DNA of 64,000 bases from Saccharothrix ecbatanensis (GTDB taxonomy: Bacteria; Actinomycetota; Actinomycetes; Mycobacteriales; Pseudonocardiaceae). The position numbers were made by a program, and so were the translations under genes. Numbering within the stretch: the stretch's first letter is position 1; each line of letters starts with the position of its first letter. The notes under the pieces are model-generated. The model saw nothing but the letters and a program-made list of their open reading frames with translations. It was not told the DNA's origin and searched no databases. The stretch is from contig NZ_JACHMO010000001.1 in NCBI RefSeq assembly GCF_014205015.1, forward strand, positions 5,890,001-5,954,000, given 5' to 3'. Shown piece after piece: positions 7,641 to 16,750 of the stretch.

Positions 7641-9164
7641 TCAGTCGACCGGTGGGGCGCCGGCGGGCGGGATGACCGGCAGCCCCGGCGGGGCGCCCTT
7701 CTCCAGCAACGCCCACACCGCGTCGGTGTCGAGGTGGTCGGCGACCAGGTCACCGAGGAGGTCGAGCTGCGCGGTCCGGCGTCCGGCGAAGTCCGTGTCC
7801 GGCGCGGGGGTGAAGCCGTCCCGGCCCGCGTGACCGGCGGCCCACCGCAGGAACGCGCGGCGGAACGCGTCGTTCTCCAGCAGCCCGTGCCAGTGCGTGC
7901 CGGCGACCCGGCCGCGCAGAGCGCCTTCCGGCGTGCCGTCGGGCAGGGTGATCAATCCCTGCTCGGCGTTGCGCGTGACCACGCCGTGGTGGATCTCGTA
8001 GCCCGTGACGGATTCGCCCAACGCGTCGCCGTGCGGCTGCTGCAACGTCTTGTCGGGCTCGAACCGCACGTCCACGTCAAGCAGACCCAAGCCGTCCACC
8101 ACACCCGCACGCGACTCGACCGCGTCCTCGATGGTCCGGCCGAGCAGCTGGAACCCGCCGCAGATGCCGAGCACCGGGCCGTCGTGCGCGGCGATCGCGT
8201 CGGCCAAGCCCGTGGCACGCAGCCAGCGCAGGTCATCGACGGTGGCCTTCGAACCCGGCACCACCACGAGGTCCGCGTCGGCCAACCTGGACGGCTCGGT
8301 GACGAACCGCACCGACACACCCGGCTCGCAGGCCAACGCCTCGACGTCCGTGGCGTTGGAGATGCGCGGCAGCCGCACCACCGCCACCCGCAGCCACTGG
8401 TCACCGCGCGGCGGCTCGGGTCGGCCGATCACGCCGTCGGCCGCGTAGGACAGCGAGTCCTCCGCGTCCAGCCACAGGTCTTCCCGCCACGGCAGCACGC
8501 CGAGCACCTGACGTCCGGTGAGCGCGTGGAGCTGGCGCAGACCGGGTTCCAGCAACGTCGGGTCACCGCGGAACTTGTTCACCACGAACCCGCCGACCAG
8601 CGCCTGGTCCGCCGGGTCGAGCAGCGCGAGCGTGCCGAAGAGGTGCGCGAACACCCCGCCGCGGTCGATGTCGCCGACCACGATCACCGGCAGGTCCGCC
8701 GCCCGCGCCAAGCCCATGTTCGCGATGTCGTTCGCCCTGAGGTTGATCTCGGCGGGCGACCCCGCGCCCTCGCAGACCACCACCTCGAAATCGTCCCGCA
8801 GACTGTCCAAAGTAGAGAGAACGGTGGTGAACAGCTCGGCCTTGCGCGCGCGGTAGGACACCGCGGACACCTCGCCCACCGCCCGGCCCAGCACCACGAC
8901 CTGGGAGCTGCGGTCACCGCCAGGCTTGAGCAGCACCGGGTTGAACCGGACGCTCGGCTCCAGCCCGCACGCGGCGGCCTGGAGCGCCTGCGCGCGGCCG
9001 ATCTCGCCGCCGTCCCGCGTCACGACCGAGTTGTTGGACATGTTCTGCGCCTTGAACGGAGCCGTCCGCACCCCGCGCCGGGTCAACCACCGGCACAGGC
9101 CGGCGGTCAGGACGCTCTTCCCCGCGTCCGACGTCGTGCCGGCCACGAGCAACGCACTCCGCAC
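7641..9164 (-). CDS. cobQ: Cobyric acid synthase
   Basis: ATP- and glutamine-dependent amidase that converts adenosylcobyrinate a,c-diamide to adenosylcobyric acid in B12 synthesis. The N-terminal synthetase domain has a P-loop-like GTTSDAGKS at about residues 9-17 and the family motif [11 protein letters not shown]. The C-terminal class I glutamine amidotransferase domain shows the [10 protein letters not shown] nucleophile region (Cys) and a late [10 protein letters not shown] histidine motif. Length of 507 residues is normal. It stands alone here, with no other cobalamin gene in the window. It overlaps nothing and converges with the EamA gene. Confidence 0.95.
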   Translation of the reverse strand: MRSALLVAGTTSDAGKSVLTAGLCRWLTRRGVRTAPFKAQNMSNNSVVTRDGGEIGRAQALQAAACGLEPSVRFNPVLLKPGGDRSSQVVVLGRAVGEVSAVSYRARKAELFTTVLSTLDSLRDDFEVVVCEGAGSPAEINLRANDIANMGLARAADLPVIVVGDIDRGGVFAHLFGTLALLDPADQALVGGFVVNKFRGDPTLLEPGLRQLHALTGRQVLGVLPWREDLWLDAEDSLSYAADGVIGRPEPPRGDQWLRVAVVRLPRISNATDVEALACEPGVSVRFVTEPSRLADADLVVVPGSKATVDDLRWLRATGLADAIAAHDGPVLGICGGFQLLGRTIEDAVESRAGVVDGLGLLDVDVRFEPDKTLQQPHGDALGESVTGYEIHHGVVTRNAEQGLITLPDGTPEGALRGRVAGTHWHGLLENDAFRRAFLRWAAGHAGRDGFTPAPDTDFAGRRTAQLDLLGDLVADHLDTDAVWALLEKGAPPGLPVIPPAGAPPVD

Positions 9165-9231
9165 CCTGTCCCCTCACGCTCGATGACCCGACTATCGGAC
9201 TTTGTCGGTCCCGGCTGACATCATCCACACC

Positions 9232-9945
9232 ATGGTCGACGCCCCCGCCACCGCAGTCCTGGTGCACAGCCCCTACCTCGGGCCGGCGAGCCTGCGCCCG
9301 CTCGCCGGGGCGCTCGCCGAGCTCGGTCACCCGGTGGTGTTGCTGGACCTGCGGGTCAACGTCAACGCCGCGCCCGTCCACCAGCGGCTGATCGGCGTGT
9401 TCGCCGACGCCGTGGAGGACTCGCTCGTGGAGGGCGCGCTGGCGGAGGGCGACGTGGTGCTCGTCGGGCACAGCGGCGCCGGTCCGCTGCTGCCCGCGTT
9501 CGCCGACGCCCTGGAGACGCCCGTGCGCGGGCTGGTGTTCCTCGACGCCGACCTGCCCACACCGGGGCGCAGCTGGCGGGACGACGCGCCGGCCGAGCGG
9601 ATGGCGCACCTCAAGGCCATCTCGCGGGACGGGCTGATGCCGCGCTGGGACCTGTGGTTCGCGCCCGAGGCGCTGTCCGCGATGGTGCCGGACGTGCGGG
9701 TGCTGGAGGAGATCGAGTCCGAGGCGCCCGAGGTGCCGCTGGCGTTCCTGAAGGAGCCCCGGCCCACCGTGGCGTGGACCGGGCCGTGCTCGTACGTGCA
9801 GCTCAGCCCCGCCTACGCCAAGGCCGCGGCGGCGGCGCGTGAGCTGGGCTGGCCGGTGGTGGAGTTGGACAGCCACCACCTGGGCGCGGTGACGGCGCCC
9901 GACGAGGTGGCCGCCGCCCTCGTGCCGCTGATCAGCAGACGGTGA
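9232..9945 (+). CDS. Alpha/beta hydrolase fold protein
   Basis: Small cytosolic alpha/beta hydrolase of about 237 residues with unknown substrate. The nucleophile elbow is GHSGAG (Ser), reached after a typical central strand (VVLVGHS). The presumed catalytic His is in the DSHHLGAV stretch near the C-terminus, with an acidic residue before it. The ATG at 9232 ([18 protein letters not shown]) is preferred; the upstream in-frame TTG at 9202 adds residues without family resemblance. It overlaps the 3' end of the convergent map gene by 14 bp and shares the cobQ upstream region, from which it diverges. Confidence 0.8.
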   Translation: MVDAPATAVLVHSPYLGPASLRPLAGALAELGHPVVLLDLRVNVNAAPVHQRLIGVFADAVEDSLVEGALAEGDVVLVGHSGAGPLLPAFADALETPVRGLVFLDADLPTPGRSWRDDAPAERMAHLKAISRDGLMPRWDLWFAPEALSAMVPDVRVLEEIESEAPEVPLAFLKEPRPTVAWTGPCSYVQLSPAYAKAAAAARELGWPVVELDSHHLGAVTAPDEVAAALVPLISRR

Positions 9946-10789
9946 GGATCTCGGCGCCGTCGTCGGTGACCACGATCGTGTGCTCGAACTGGGCGGTCCA
10001 GCTCTTGTCGCGGGTGGTGACCGTCCAACCGTCTTCCCAGACGTCGTGCTCGATGCCGCCGAGGGTGATCATCGGCTCGATGGTGAACGTCATGCCCGTC
10101 TCGATGACCGTGGGCACGTGCGGCGCGTCGTAGTGCAGCACGACCAGGCCGCTGTGGAAGGTGCGGCCGATGCCGTGGCCGGTGAAGTCGCGCACCACGC
10201 CGTAGCCGAAGCGGTTGGCGTAGGCCTCGATGACGCGGCCCACCACGTTCAGCTGCCGGCCCGGCTTGACGGCCTTGATGGCGCGCATGGTGGCCTCGTG
10301 CGTGCGTTCGACCAGGAGGCGGACTTCCTCGTCCACGTCACCGGCGAGGAAGGTGGCGTTCGTGTCGCCGTGCACGCCGCCGATGTAGGCGGTCACGTCG
10401 ACGTTGACGATGTCCCCGTCCTCGACCACGGTCGAGTCGGGGATGCCGTGGCAGATGACCTCGTTCAGCGAGGTGCAGCAGGACTTGGGGAACCCGCGGT
10501 AGCCGAGCGTGGACGGGTAGGCGCCGTTGTCGCACAGGAACTCGTGCGCGACCGCGTCGATCTCGTCCGTGGTCACCCCGGGCACGATGACCTTGCCCGC
10601 TTCCTGCAACGCCTGCGCCGCCAGCCGCCCCGCGACCCGCATGGCTTCGACCACCTCGGGCGGCTGCACCCACGGATCGGTGTTGCGCTGGGGTTCCGGC
10701 CGATCGACGTACTCGGGCCGCGCGATCTGGGCGGGCACCGGACGGCGCGGGGTCTGAACACCTGGCTGGAGGATGGCACGCACGGACAT
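9932..10789 (-). CDS. map: Type I methionine aminopeptidase
   Basis: Removes the initiator methionine from nascent proteins; a dinuclear metallo-aminopeptidase acting at the ribosome exit. Metal ligands are visible in [22 protein letters not shown] (two Asp), GHGIGRTFH (His), FTIEPM (Glu) and QFEHTIVVT (Glu/His region). At 285 residues it has the roughly 40-residue proline-rich N-terminal extension ([15 protein letters not shown]) seen in the actinobacterial MetAP1c group. The gene order map - toxin/antitoxin - penicillin-binding lipoprotein resembles the mapB region recalled from M. tuberculosis. Confidence 0.95.
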   Translation of the reverse strand: MSVRAILQPGVQTPRRPVPAQIARPEYVDRPEPQRNTDPWVQPPEVVEAMRVAGRLAAQALQEAGKVIVPGVTTDEIDAVAHEFLCDNGAYPSTLGYRGFPKSCCTSLNEVICHGIPDSTVVEDGDIVNVDVTAYIGGVHGDTNATFLAGDVDEEVRLLVERTHEATMRAIKAVKPGRQLNVVGRVIEAYANRFGYGVVRDFTGHGIGRTFHSGLVVLHYDAPHVPTVIETGMTFTIEPMITLGGIEHDVWEDGWTVTTRDKSWTAQFEHTIVVTDDGAEILTVC

Positions 10790-10848
10790 GCCCCCAGATT
10801 ACGGCTCAGCGTGACACCGCATGCGCCGCCTGTCCCCTTTGCCGTCGA

Positions 10849-11244
10849 TCAGACCGCACCGGGCGAGGCCGTGGGCAGTCCCATGTCGTCGGCTGCGGTC
10901 AGGAGCCGCTTGTCATAAGCCACAAACGCGTCGAGGTGGGTTCGGATGCGCAGGGCGGACGCGAGGTGGATCGCATCCAACGACCTCAACGGGAGGGCCA
11001 GCGCCCCGGCCGCGTCCAACAGATCGGTGGTCATCGGCATCTCGTCGAGTTCGACCAGGATCAAGGTGGCCTGCCTGATCGCCGCGTCACCCTCGGCCCG
11101 GACGGCTCGGACCAACTCGACCCTGGCCAACGAGCTGCTGACCCGCAGCGCCTCGCTTCGAGCGTCCAACCACGCGGTCAACGCCGCGGTCTCGGGCTCG
11201 GACAGGACCAACTTCGCCAGGGCCGAGGTGTCGAAGTAGATCAC
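10849..11244 (-). CDS. vapC: PIN-domain toxin (VapC family)
   Basis: Predicted Mg-dependent ribonuclease toxin of a type II toxin-antitoxin pair, 131 residues. The PIN-domain acidic residues are all present: Asp in the opening IYFDTSAL motif, Glu in ARVELVRAV, Asp in SLDAIHLASAL and Asp in FVAYDKRL. The ATG overlaps the antitoxin stop by four bases (ATGA), so the pair is translationally coupled. VapC toxins usually cleave tRNA or rRNA, but the target here is unknown. It lies between map and the PBP lipoprotein gene. Confidence 0.9.
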   Translation of the reverse strand: MIYFDTSALAKLVLSEPETAALTAWLDARSEALRVSSSLARVELVRAVRAEGDAAIRQATLILVELDEMPMTTDLLDAAGALALPLRSLDAIHLASALRIRTHLDAFVAYDKRLLTAADDMGLPTASPGAV

Positions 11245-11516
11245 CAGCGCTCGTCTTCACGCATCTGGCGCAGCACCTCGGAGATCGGCGTGCCCGTAGT
11301 GGCGGGCAGGGGCGTGGGGAACGGTCGCCCCCGCCCTCGGAGCAGCACGCCCTTGGCGGCCAACTGATCCCGCACTGACAGCGCATCCTCGCCGGGAGGA
11401 CCGATCTCGGCGACCACCCGACCGTGGTCGGTCACCGCGATCCTCTCCCCGGCCTCGGCCCGCCGCACGTACTCGCCCGCGTGGTGGCGAAGTTCGCGAA
11501 GTCCGATCTGATCCAT
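11241..11516 (-). CDS. Antitoxin, Phd/YefM-like, partner of the PIN toxin
   Basis: DNA-binding antitoxin of about 91 residues. The N-terminal half has the prevent-host-death pattern (IGLRELRHHAGEYVRRAEAGERIAVTDHGRVVAEIGP); the C-terminal half, rich in charged residues and ending MREDERW, should wrap the toxin. The ATG at 11516 is chosen because homology begins there (MDQIGLREL); two upstream ATGs at 11525 and 11549 fall in the promoter. TACCAT seven bases before this ATG is a plausible -10, implying a leaderless message. The surrounding TGTGATACCATGTTACACA is an imperfect palindrome (TGTG/CACA ends) fit for autorepression. Confidence 0.85.
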   Translation of the reverse strand: MDQIGLRELRHHAGEYVRRAEAGERIAVTDHGRVVAEIGPPGEDALSVRDQLAAKGVLLRGRGRPFPTPLPATTGTPISEVLRQMREDERW

Positions 11517-11535
11517 GTGTAACATGGTATCACAT
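11517..11535 (-). promoter_or_regulatory. Toxin-antitoxin promoter/operator
   Basis: On the minus strand TGTGATACCATGTTACACA spans 11535-11517, directly abutting the antitoxin ATG. It contains a TACCAT -10 (11529-11524) and imperfect inverted TGTG/CACA arms. Autorepression by the antitoxin is the usual logic for this class; binding here is inference. Confidence 0.45.
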
Positions 11536-11549
11536 TGATGTTGGACCAT

Positions 11550-13349
11550 TCAGCCCAGTGCGGCGAGGAAGCGGGCTGACGCGTCGACCGCCGGGGCGGA
11601 GCTGTTGGTGCCCAGCAGCAGGGTCGCGAACGCCACATCGCCCCGGTAGCCCACGAACCAGCCGTGCGAGTTGGTCCCGTCCCCGAACTGCGCCGTCCCC
11701 GTCTTCCCCCGCACGTCCCCGTACGGCCGCAGTTGCGGCGCGGTGCCGGACTCGACGACCTCGCGCATCATCGCCCGCAGCGGCTCCAGCACGGCCGGAG
11801 CGGGCGGCGCCGGGGTGTGGTCGGCCTTGGTCTCCCGGCCCTTCAACAGCGTCGGGACGGGCATCTTGCCGGACGCCACCGTCGCGGCCACCACGGCCAT
11901 CCCGAACGGGCTCGCCACCAGTTTTCCCTGGCCGAAGCCGTCCTCGGCCCGCTCCACCACGTCGGTCGCGGGCGGCACGGAACCGGTGATCGTGGTGATC
12001 GCCGGGATCTCGAAGTCCACCCCCAACCCGAACGAGTCCGCCGCCTTGGTCAACGCGTCCGCCGGCATCCCCGCCGCCAACTGCGCGAACGTCGTGTTGC
12101 ACGAGAACGCGAACGCCGAGTGCAGCGGGATGGTGCCCTTGTCGAAGTCGTGGTCGTTCGGCACGATCCGGCGCCCGTCGATGGTCGTCCTCCCGGGGCA
12201 CGGCAACGCGCTGTCCGCGGTCGCCTGCCCGGACGACAGGGCCGCCGCCGCCGTCACGATCTTGAACGTCGACCCCGGCGGGTAACGGCCGGTCAGCGCC
12301 ACCGGGCCCTCGGCGTCGGCCAGGTCGTTCTGCGCCACCGCCAGCAACTCGCCGGTCGACGCCTGCAACGCCACCAGCATCGCCGCCTGCGGCACGGACT
12401 CCAGCGCGTCCTCCGCCGCCGTCTGCACGGTCCGGCTCAACGCCGTGGACACCGCCTGAGCCGGCTCCGGCGCCTGCTCGTGCAGGGTCTCCACCTCGTC
12501 ACCGGCCGCGTTGACCGTGTAGACGCGCAGCCCGGCCCGCCCGGCGATCTCCTCCTCCACCGCCTTGCGCACCGCGGGCAGCACCTGCGACCCGAACGTG
12601 CGCGACGGCGCGAGCAGGCTCGTCCGGGTGGTGAACCGCACCCCCGGCAACTCGTAGATCACGGGCTTCACGGTCTGGTAGTCCGCGTCACGCAGCGCGG
12701 CCACCTGGTACACCTGCCCGGCGGGCGCCTTCGCCACCCCGTCCACGATCGACTGCTGGGTGATCGCGGCGTCGATGGGCGTCAGGGCCGCGGCCAGCGC
12801 ACCGGCCACCGCGCCCACGTCACCGGCCTCCTTGGCGTCGAGCAGGACCGACACGACCTGCTCGGGCGACAGCAGCGGCGTCCCGTCGCGGTCCAGCACG
12901 GGCGCCAACGCGGGCCGCACCTCGGCGACACCCAGCGTCTGCTGCGCGGCGAGCTTGGGGTGCACGACCGAAGGCGCCCAGTGCACCTTCCAGTCGTCCT
13001 CCTCGCGGCGCAGGTCGAACTCGGTCTCGTAGCTCCACGCGTTGTCGTGCCCGAGGTCCCAGTCGAGCGATGCGGTCGCGCCGGCGGAGGACGACTCGCC
13101 GGCCGAACGCACCTGCCGGACCTGGGCCTTCAGCCCGGCGGGCTTCAGCTCCTCGCGGAACTTGCCCAGCACCTTTTTGGCGTTGCCGGGGTCGTCGGTC
13201 ACGCCCGCGGCGCCGTCGACGTCACCGGCGGCGAGCTTGGTCAGGAAGTCGTCGGCCACCTGCTCGGGACCGGGACGGGAGGAGAACAGGCCGCAGCCGC
13301 TGACGAGCAGCAGGGCCACCCCGAACAGGGACAGCGTGCGCGCGATCAC
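11550..13349 (-). CDS. Penicillin-binding lipoprotein (PBP-lipo type, NTF2-like MecA N-domain)
   Basis: Class B transpeptidase that cross-links peptidoglycan outside the membrane. The GTG at 13349 gives 599 residues starting with a lipoprotein signal (lipobox VSGC, Cys19). An NTF2-like MecA_N domain follows (about residues 25-145), then the dimerisation region and the transpeptidase domain. The three active-site motifs are intact: STFK (Ser360, Lys363), SCN (416-418) and KTG (549-551). A much longer frame upstream of the GTG is an out-of-frame shadow of the acetyltransferase gene. It corresponds by architecture and position to the M. tuberculosis lipoprotein PBP next to mapB. MecA-type N-domains are associated with low beta-lactam affinity in some relatives; that is not shown here. 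Confidence 0.93.
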   Translation of the reverse strand: MIARTLSLFGVALLLVSGCGLFSSRPGPEQVADDFLTKLAAGDVDGAAGVTDDPGNAKKVLGKFREELKPAGLKAQVRQVRSAGESSSAGATASLDWDLGHDNAWSYETEFDLRREEDDWKVHWAPSVVHPKLAAQQTLGVAEVRPALAPVLDRDGTPLLSPEQVVSVLLDAKEAGDVGAVAGALAAALTPIDAAITQQSIVDGVAKAPAGQVYQVAALRDADYQTVKPVIYELPGVRFTTRTSLLAPSRTFGSQVLPAVRKAVEEEIAGRAGLRVYTVNAAGDEVETLHEQAPEPAQAVSTALSRTVQTAAEDALESVPQAAMLVALQASTGELLAVAQNDLADAEGPVALTGRYPPGSTFKIVTAAAALSSGQATADSALPCPGRTTIDGRRIVPNDHDFDKGTIPLHSAFAFSCNTTFAQLAAGMPADALTKAADSFGLGVDFEIPAITTITGSVPPATDVVERAEDGFGQGKLVASPFGMAVVAATVASGKMPVPTLLKGRETKADHTPAPPAPAVLEPLRAMMREVVESGTAPQLRPYGDVRGKTGTAQFGDGTNSHGWFVGYRGDVAFATLLLGTNSSAPAVDASARFLAALG

Positions 13350-13429
13350 GGCGCCGAGTATGCCTGCCGCGCACCCCTGGGCCGAGGGCCGCCCGGCGTG
13401 ATCTCCGCCGGAACCACGTCCACGACGCG

Positions 13430-14284
13430 TCAGAACAACACGGTCGCGTACTGGCCGACCTGGGAGAACCCGATCCGGCGGTACGCGGCCCTGGCCACGT
13501 CGTTGTAGGAGTTCACGTACAGCGAAGCCGTCCGCCCCAGGCCTCTGACCAGGCGTTCGGCCACGGCGGCGGTGCCGGCCGTGCCGATGCCGAGGCCACG
13601 CCGGTCCGGCCGCACCCACACGCCCTGGATCTGACCGACCTTCGTCGACATGGCGCCGATCTCGGCCTTGAACACCACGTCGCCGCCCTCGAACCGGGCG
13701 AACGCCCGCCCGCCCGCGATGAGCTCGGCCACCCGCGCCCGGTACGACGCGCCGCCGTCCTCCACGCACGGGTCGACGCCGACCTCCTCGATGAACATGG
13801 CGATCGCCGCCGGCAGGTACCGGTCCAACTCCTCCGGCCGCACCGGGCGGACCAGCGGGTCCATCGCGATCGACGGGCTGCCGCCCAGCGCCATCAACGG
13901 CTGGTCGGCGCGCACCTCGCGGGCCGGACCCCAGTCCGGGGCCAGCTCCTCCCAGAGCCCGAGCACCTGCTCGGCGGGCCCGACCAGCGAGGAGCACATC
14001 CGGCCCCGGCGACGGGCCCGGTCGGCGAAGCTGCGCAGCGCGGCCGTGTCACCGCGGAGCGGGATGAGGTTCGGACCGGCGAAGCAGAGCGCGTCGACCC
14101 GGCCGCCGCGCATCGAGCGGTGGTCGTACGCCCACACCTCGCCGCCCAGCCGCCACGGGTCCAGGCCCGCGACCTCGACCCGGGCGGCGACCATGCAGGA
14201 CGCCACCGGGTCGGCCGCGAGCACCGCCAGGACCTCGGTCAGGTCCCGTTCGTCGAGCAGGCGTGCGCCAGCCAGCCTCAGCAC
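13430..14284 (-). CDS. GNAT N-acetyltransferase with DUF4081-like N-terminal domain
   Basis: Predicted acetyl-CoA-dependent acetyltransferase, 284 residues. The C-terminal GNAT core contains the acetyl-CoA loop VRPDRRGLGIGTAGTAAV and the helix-strand pair LYVNSYNDVARAAYRRIGF. The N-terminal half (about residues 1-140) is a second, degenerate domain resembling DUF4081. It starts with GTG at 14284. The gene sits between the PBP lipoprotein and ispG, as its likely ortholog does in M. tuberculosis. The substrate is unknown; location suggests an envelope-related role only weakly. Confidence 0.88.
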   Translation of the reverse strand: MLRLAGARLLDERDLTEVLAVLAADPVASCMVAARVEVAGLDPWRLGGEVWAYDHRSMRGGRVDALCFAGPNLIPLRGDTAALRSFADRARRRGRMCSSLVGPAEQVLGLWEELAPDWGPAREVRADQPLMALGGSPSIAMDPLVRPVRPEELDRYLPAAIAMFIEEVGVDPCVEDGGASYRARVAELIAGGRAFARFEGGDVVFKAEIGAMSTKVGQIQGVWVRPDRRGLGIGTAGTAAVAERLVRGLGRTASLYVNSYNDVARAAYRRIGFSQVGQYATVLF

Positions 14285-14381
14285 GTCTCAAGCCTGCCAG
14301 ATGGACCGCGTTGCCCGCGCGTCCGCCACCCGCTCAGCCGACCGCCCGGCCGACCCTCCGACCGAGCCGTCGGCCGACCTC

Positions 14382-15539
14382 TCAGCTGACCGTCACGACC
14401 GGTTCGCCGCCTTCGACGGTCTCGCCCATCTCCTCGGCGATGCGCATGGCTTCCTCGATCAAGGTCTCCACGATCTGGTGCTCGGGCACGGTCTTGACGA
14501 CCTTGCCCTTCACGAAGATCTGGCCCTTGCCGTTGCCCGACGCCACGCCCAGGTCCGCCTCGCGCGCCTCACCCGGCCCGTTCACCACGCAGCCCATCAC
14601 CGCCACGCGCAGCGGCACCTCCAGGCCCTCCAGACCGGCCGTGACCTGCTCCGCGAGCGTGTACACGTCGACCTGCGCCCGACCACACGACGGGCACGAC
14701 ACGATCTCCAGCTTCCGGGGCCGCAGGTTCAGCGACTGGAGGATCTGGTTGCCGACCTTGACCTCCTCCACCGGAGGTGCCGACAACGACACCCGGATCG
14801 TGTCCCCGATGCCCTGCCGCAACAACGCGCCGAACGCGACCGCGGACTTGATCGTCCCCTGGAACGCCGGACCGGCCTCGGTGACGCCCAGGTGCAGCGG
14901 GTAGTCGCACTGCTCGGCCAGCAGTTCGTAGGCCCGAACCATGACGACCGGGTCGTTGTGCTTCACCGAGATCTTCAGGTCGTGGAAGTCGTGCTCGGCG
15001 AACAGCGACGCCTCCCACAACGCCGACTCCGCCAGCGCCTCGGGCGTCGCCTTCCCGTGCTTCGCCATCAACCGCGGGTCCAACGACCCCGCGTTCACCC
15101 CGATCCGGATCGGCGTCCCGTGCTCCCGGGCCGCCGCCGCGATCTCCTTCACCTTGTCGTCGAACTTCTTGATGTTCCCCGGGTTCACCCGCACCGCCGC
15201 GCACCCGGCCTCGATCGCCGCGAACACGTACTTCGGCTGGAAGTGGATGTCCGCGATCACCGGGATCTGCGACTTCCGCGCGATCTGCGCCAACGCGTCG
15301 GCGTCGTCCTGCGTCGGACACGCCACCCGCACGATGTCGCAGCCGGCCGCGGTCAACTCCGCGATCTGCTGCAACGTCGCGTTCACGTCGGCCGTCACCG
15401 TCGTCGTCATCGACTGCACCGACACCGGGAACTCACTGCCGACACCCACCGAGCCCACCATGAGCTGGCGGGTCTTGCGCCGTTCCGACAACACCGGCGG
15501 CGGCATCGCCGGGATACCGAGCATGACGCCGTTGCTCAT
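14382..15539 (-). CDS. ispG: 4-hydroxy-3-methylbut-2-enyl diphosphate synthase
   Basis: Iron-sulfur enzyme of the MEP isoprenoid pathway that reduces MEcPP to HMBPP. 385 residues. The N-terminal TIM barrel shows SVQSMTTT and DIHFQPKY; the C-terminal domain carries 4Fe-4S cysteines in [12 protein letters not shown] and in [12 protein letters not shown], with a conserved Glu. It is 13 bp downstream of the rip1-like protease gene and in line with dxr, so two MEP enzymes flank one protease in a single leftward operon. The next gap (14285-14381) carries only degenerate GACCG-rich sequence. Confidence 0.97.
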   Translation of the reverse strand: MSNGVMLGIPAMPPPVLSERRKTRQLMVGSVGVGSEFPVSVQSMTTTVTADVNATLQQIAELTAAGCDIVRVACPTQDDADALAQIARKSQIPVIADIHFQPKYVFAAIEAGCAAVRVNPGNIKKFDDKVKEIAAAAREHGTPIRIGVNAGSLDPRLMAKHGKATPEALAESALWEASLFAEHDFHDLKISVKHNDPVVMVRAYELLAEQCDYPLHLGVTEAGPAFQGTIKSAVAFGALLRQGIGDTIRVSLSAPPVEEVKVGNQILQSLNLRPRKLEIVSCPSCGRAQVDVYTLAEQVTAGLEGLEVPLRVAVMGCVVNGPGEAREADLGVASGNGKGQIFVKGKVVKTVPEHQIVETLIEEAMRIAEEMGETVEGGEPVVTVS

Positions 15540-15552
15540 GGACTAGCACCTC

Positions 15553-16749
15553 TCACTGGAAGAGCTTGATGGGATTGACGATGTCCGCGGTGATCGTCAG
15601 CAAGGTGACCGAGCCGCCGACGAAGATCACGAAATAGGTGAGCGGCAACAGCCGCAGGTAGTTGACCGGGGCGCCGTCCGGCAGGCCACGCAGCTTCCGG
15701 ATCCAGTTTCGCACCCGTTCGTACAGGTTGACGGCGATGTGACCACCGTCAAGCGGCAGCAGGGGCAGGAGGTTGAACACACCGACGAAGAAGTTCAGGC
15801 CCGCCAGCATCAGCCAGAACAGCTGCCACAGGCCCCGGTCGACCGCCTCGCCGCCGAGCCGGCTCGCGCCGACCACGCTGACCGGGCTGTCGATGTCGCG
15901 CTCGCCGCCGCCGATGGCCTCGATCACGGCGGGGATCTTCTGCGGGAACCGGAGCAGGCCCTGCCACGTGTTCTCGAACATCGTGCCGGTGAACGAGGTG
16001 GCGCCGCCGATCGCCGTCAACGCGTTGTACTCGAAGTTGCGCTCGTGGATGATCCCGATCGCGCCGACCTCGGACTTGTAGGTGCTGCCGTCCTTGCGCC
16101 GCATCTCGCGGTCGACCCGGGCCACGTCGGCGGTGAGGGTGATCTCCTGACCGTCGCGGAGCACCTTGAAGTCCGTGGAGCCGTACCGCAGGCGGGTCTT
16201 CTCCAGCACGTCGCTCCACGTGGGAGTGGACGTGCCGGCCACGGCCAGGATCTCGTCGCCGACCTGGAAGCCCGCGTTCTTGGCCGGTGCGGGCGCGCCG
16301 GGCGCGCAGTCGGCCTCCGTGCTGCTTTGGACGCACGGCGTGACCTCGGCGACGAGGGGCGTGTCCTTGACGTTCGGGATGCCCATGGTGAAGGCCATGA
16401 AGTACAGGATGATGAAACCGACGATGAAGTGCGTGATGGAGCCCGCGGACAGCACGACGACGCGCTTCCAGGTCTTCTGCCGGTTGAACGCGCGGTGCCG
16501 GTCCGCCGGCGCGACCTCGTCCAGCGCGGTCATGCCCACGATCTCGCAGAAACCGCCCGCCGGGATGGCCTTGAGGCCGTACTCGGTCTCACCGCGGCGG
16601 AACGACCAGATGCGCGGGCCGAACCCGATGAAGTACCGGGTCACCTTCATCCCGAACATCTTCGCGGTGGCCAGGTGGCCGAGCTCGTGCAGCGCGATCG
16701 AGATTCCGATCAGTAGCGCGAACAGCAGAATGCCCAGAAAAACGAGCAC
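15553..16749 (-). CDS. rip1: Site-2 zinc metalloprotease, RseP/Rip1 family (M50)
   Basis: Intramembrane protease that cleaves membrane-anchored anti-sigma factors and other single-pass proteins. The zinc site is HELGH (His21, Glu22, His25) in the first membrane segment, and the third ligand is in LPLDGGH near the C-terminus. A PDZ domain lies between (AGFQVGDEILAVAG). The GTG at 16749 gives 398 residues beginning VLVFLGILLFALLIG and lies one base after the dxr stop, with GGAAAGGA from the dxr tail as its ribosome site. Sequence upstream of the GTG in this frame is the shadow of dxr. Order dxr - protease - ispG is the standard actinobacterial arrangement. Confidence 0.95.
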   Translation of the reverse strand: MLVFLGILLFALLIGISIALHELGHLATAKMFGMKVTRYFIGFGPRIWSFRRGETEYGLKAIPAGGFCEIVGMTALDEVAPADRHRAFNRQKTWKRVVVLSAGSITHFIVGFIILYFMAFTMGIPNVKDTPLVAEVTPCVQSSTEADCAPGAPAPAKNAGFQVGDEILAVAGTSTPTWSDVLEKTRLRYGSTDFKVLRDGQEITLTADVARVDREMRRKDGSTYKSEVGAIGIIHERNFEYNALTAIGGATSFTGTMFENTWQGLLRFPQKIPAVIEAIGGGERDIDSPVSVVGASRLGGEAVDRGLWQLFWLMLAGLNFFVGVFNLLPLLPLDGGHIAVNLYERVRNWIRKLRGLPDGAPVNYLRLLPLTYFVIFVGGSVTLLTITADIVNPIKLFQ

Positions 16750-16750
16750 G

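Noticed and set aside
7641..9164. Cobalamin biosynthetic cluster or riboswitch
   Set aside because: Only cobQ is present, and I see no B12-box sequence in its short upstream region.
11550..13997. 815-residue version of the penicillin-binding protein
   Set aside because: The first 216 residues are out-of-frame translation of the acetyltransferase gene. The lipoprotein signal begins at the GTG at 13349.
14285..14381. Possible small gene between the GNAT gene and ispG
   Set aside because: Only degenerate GACCG-rich DNA with no start, ribosome site or coding pattern.
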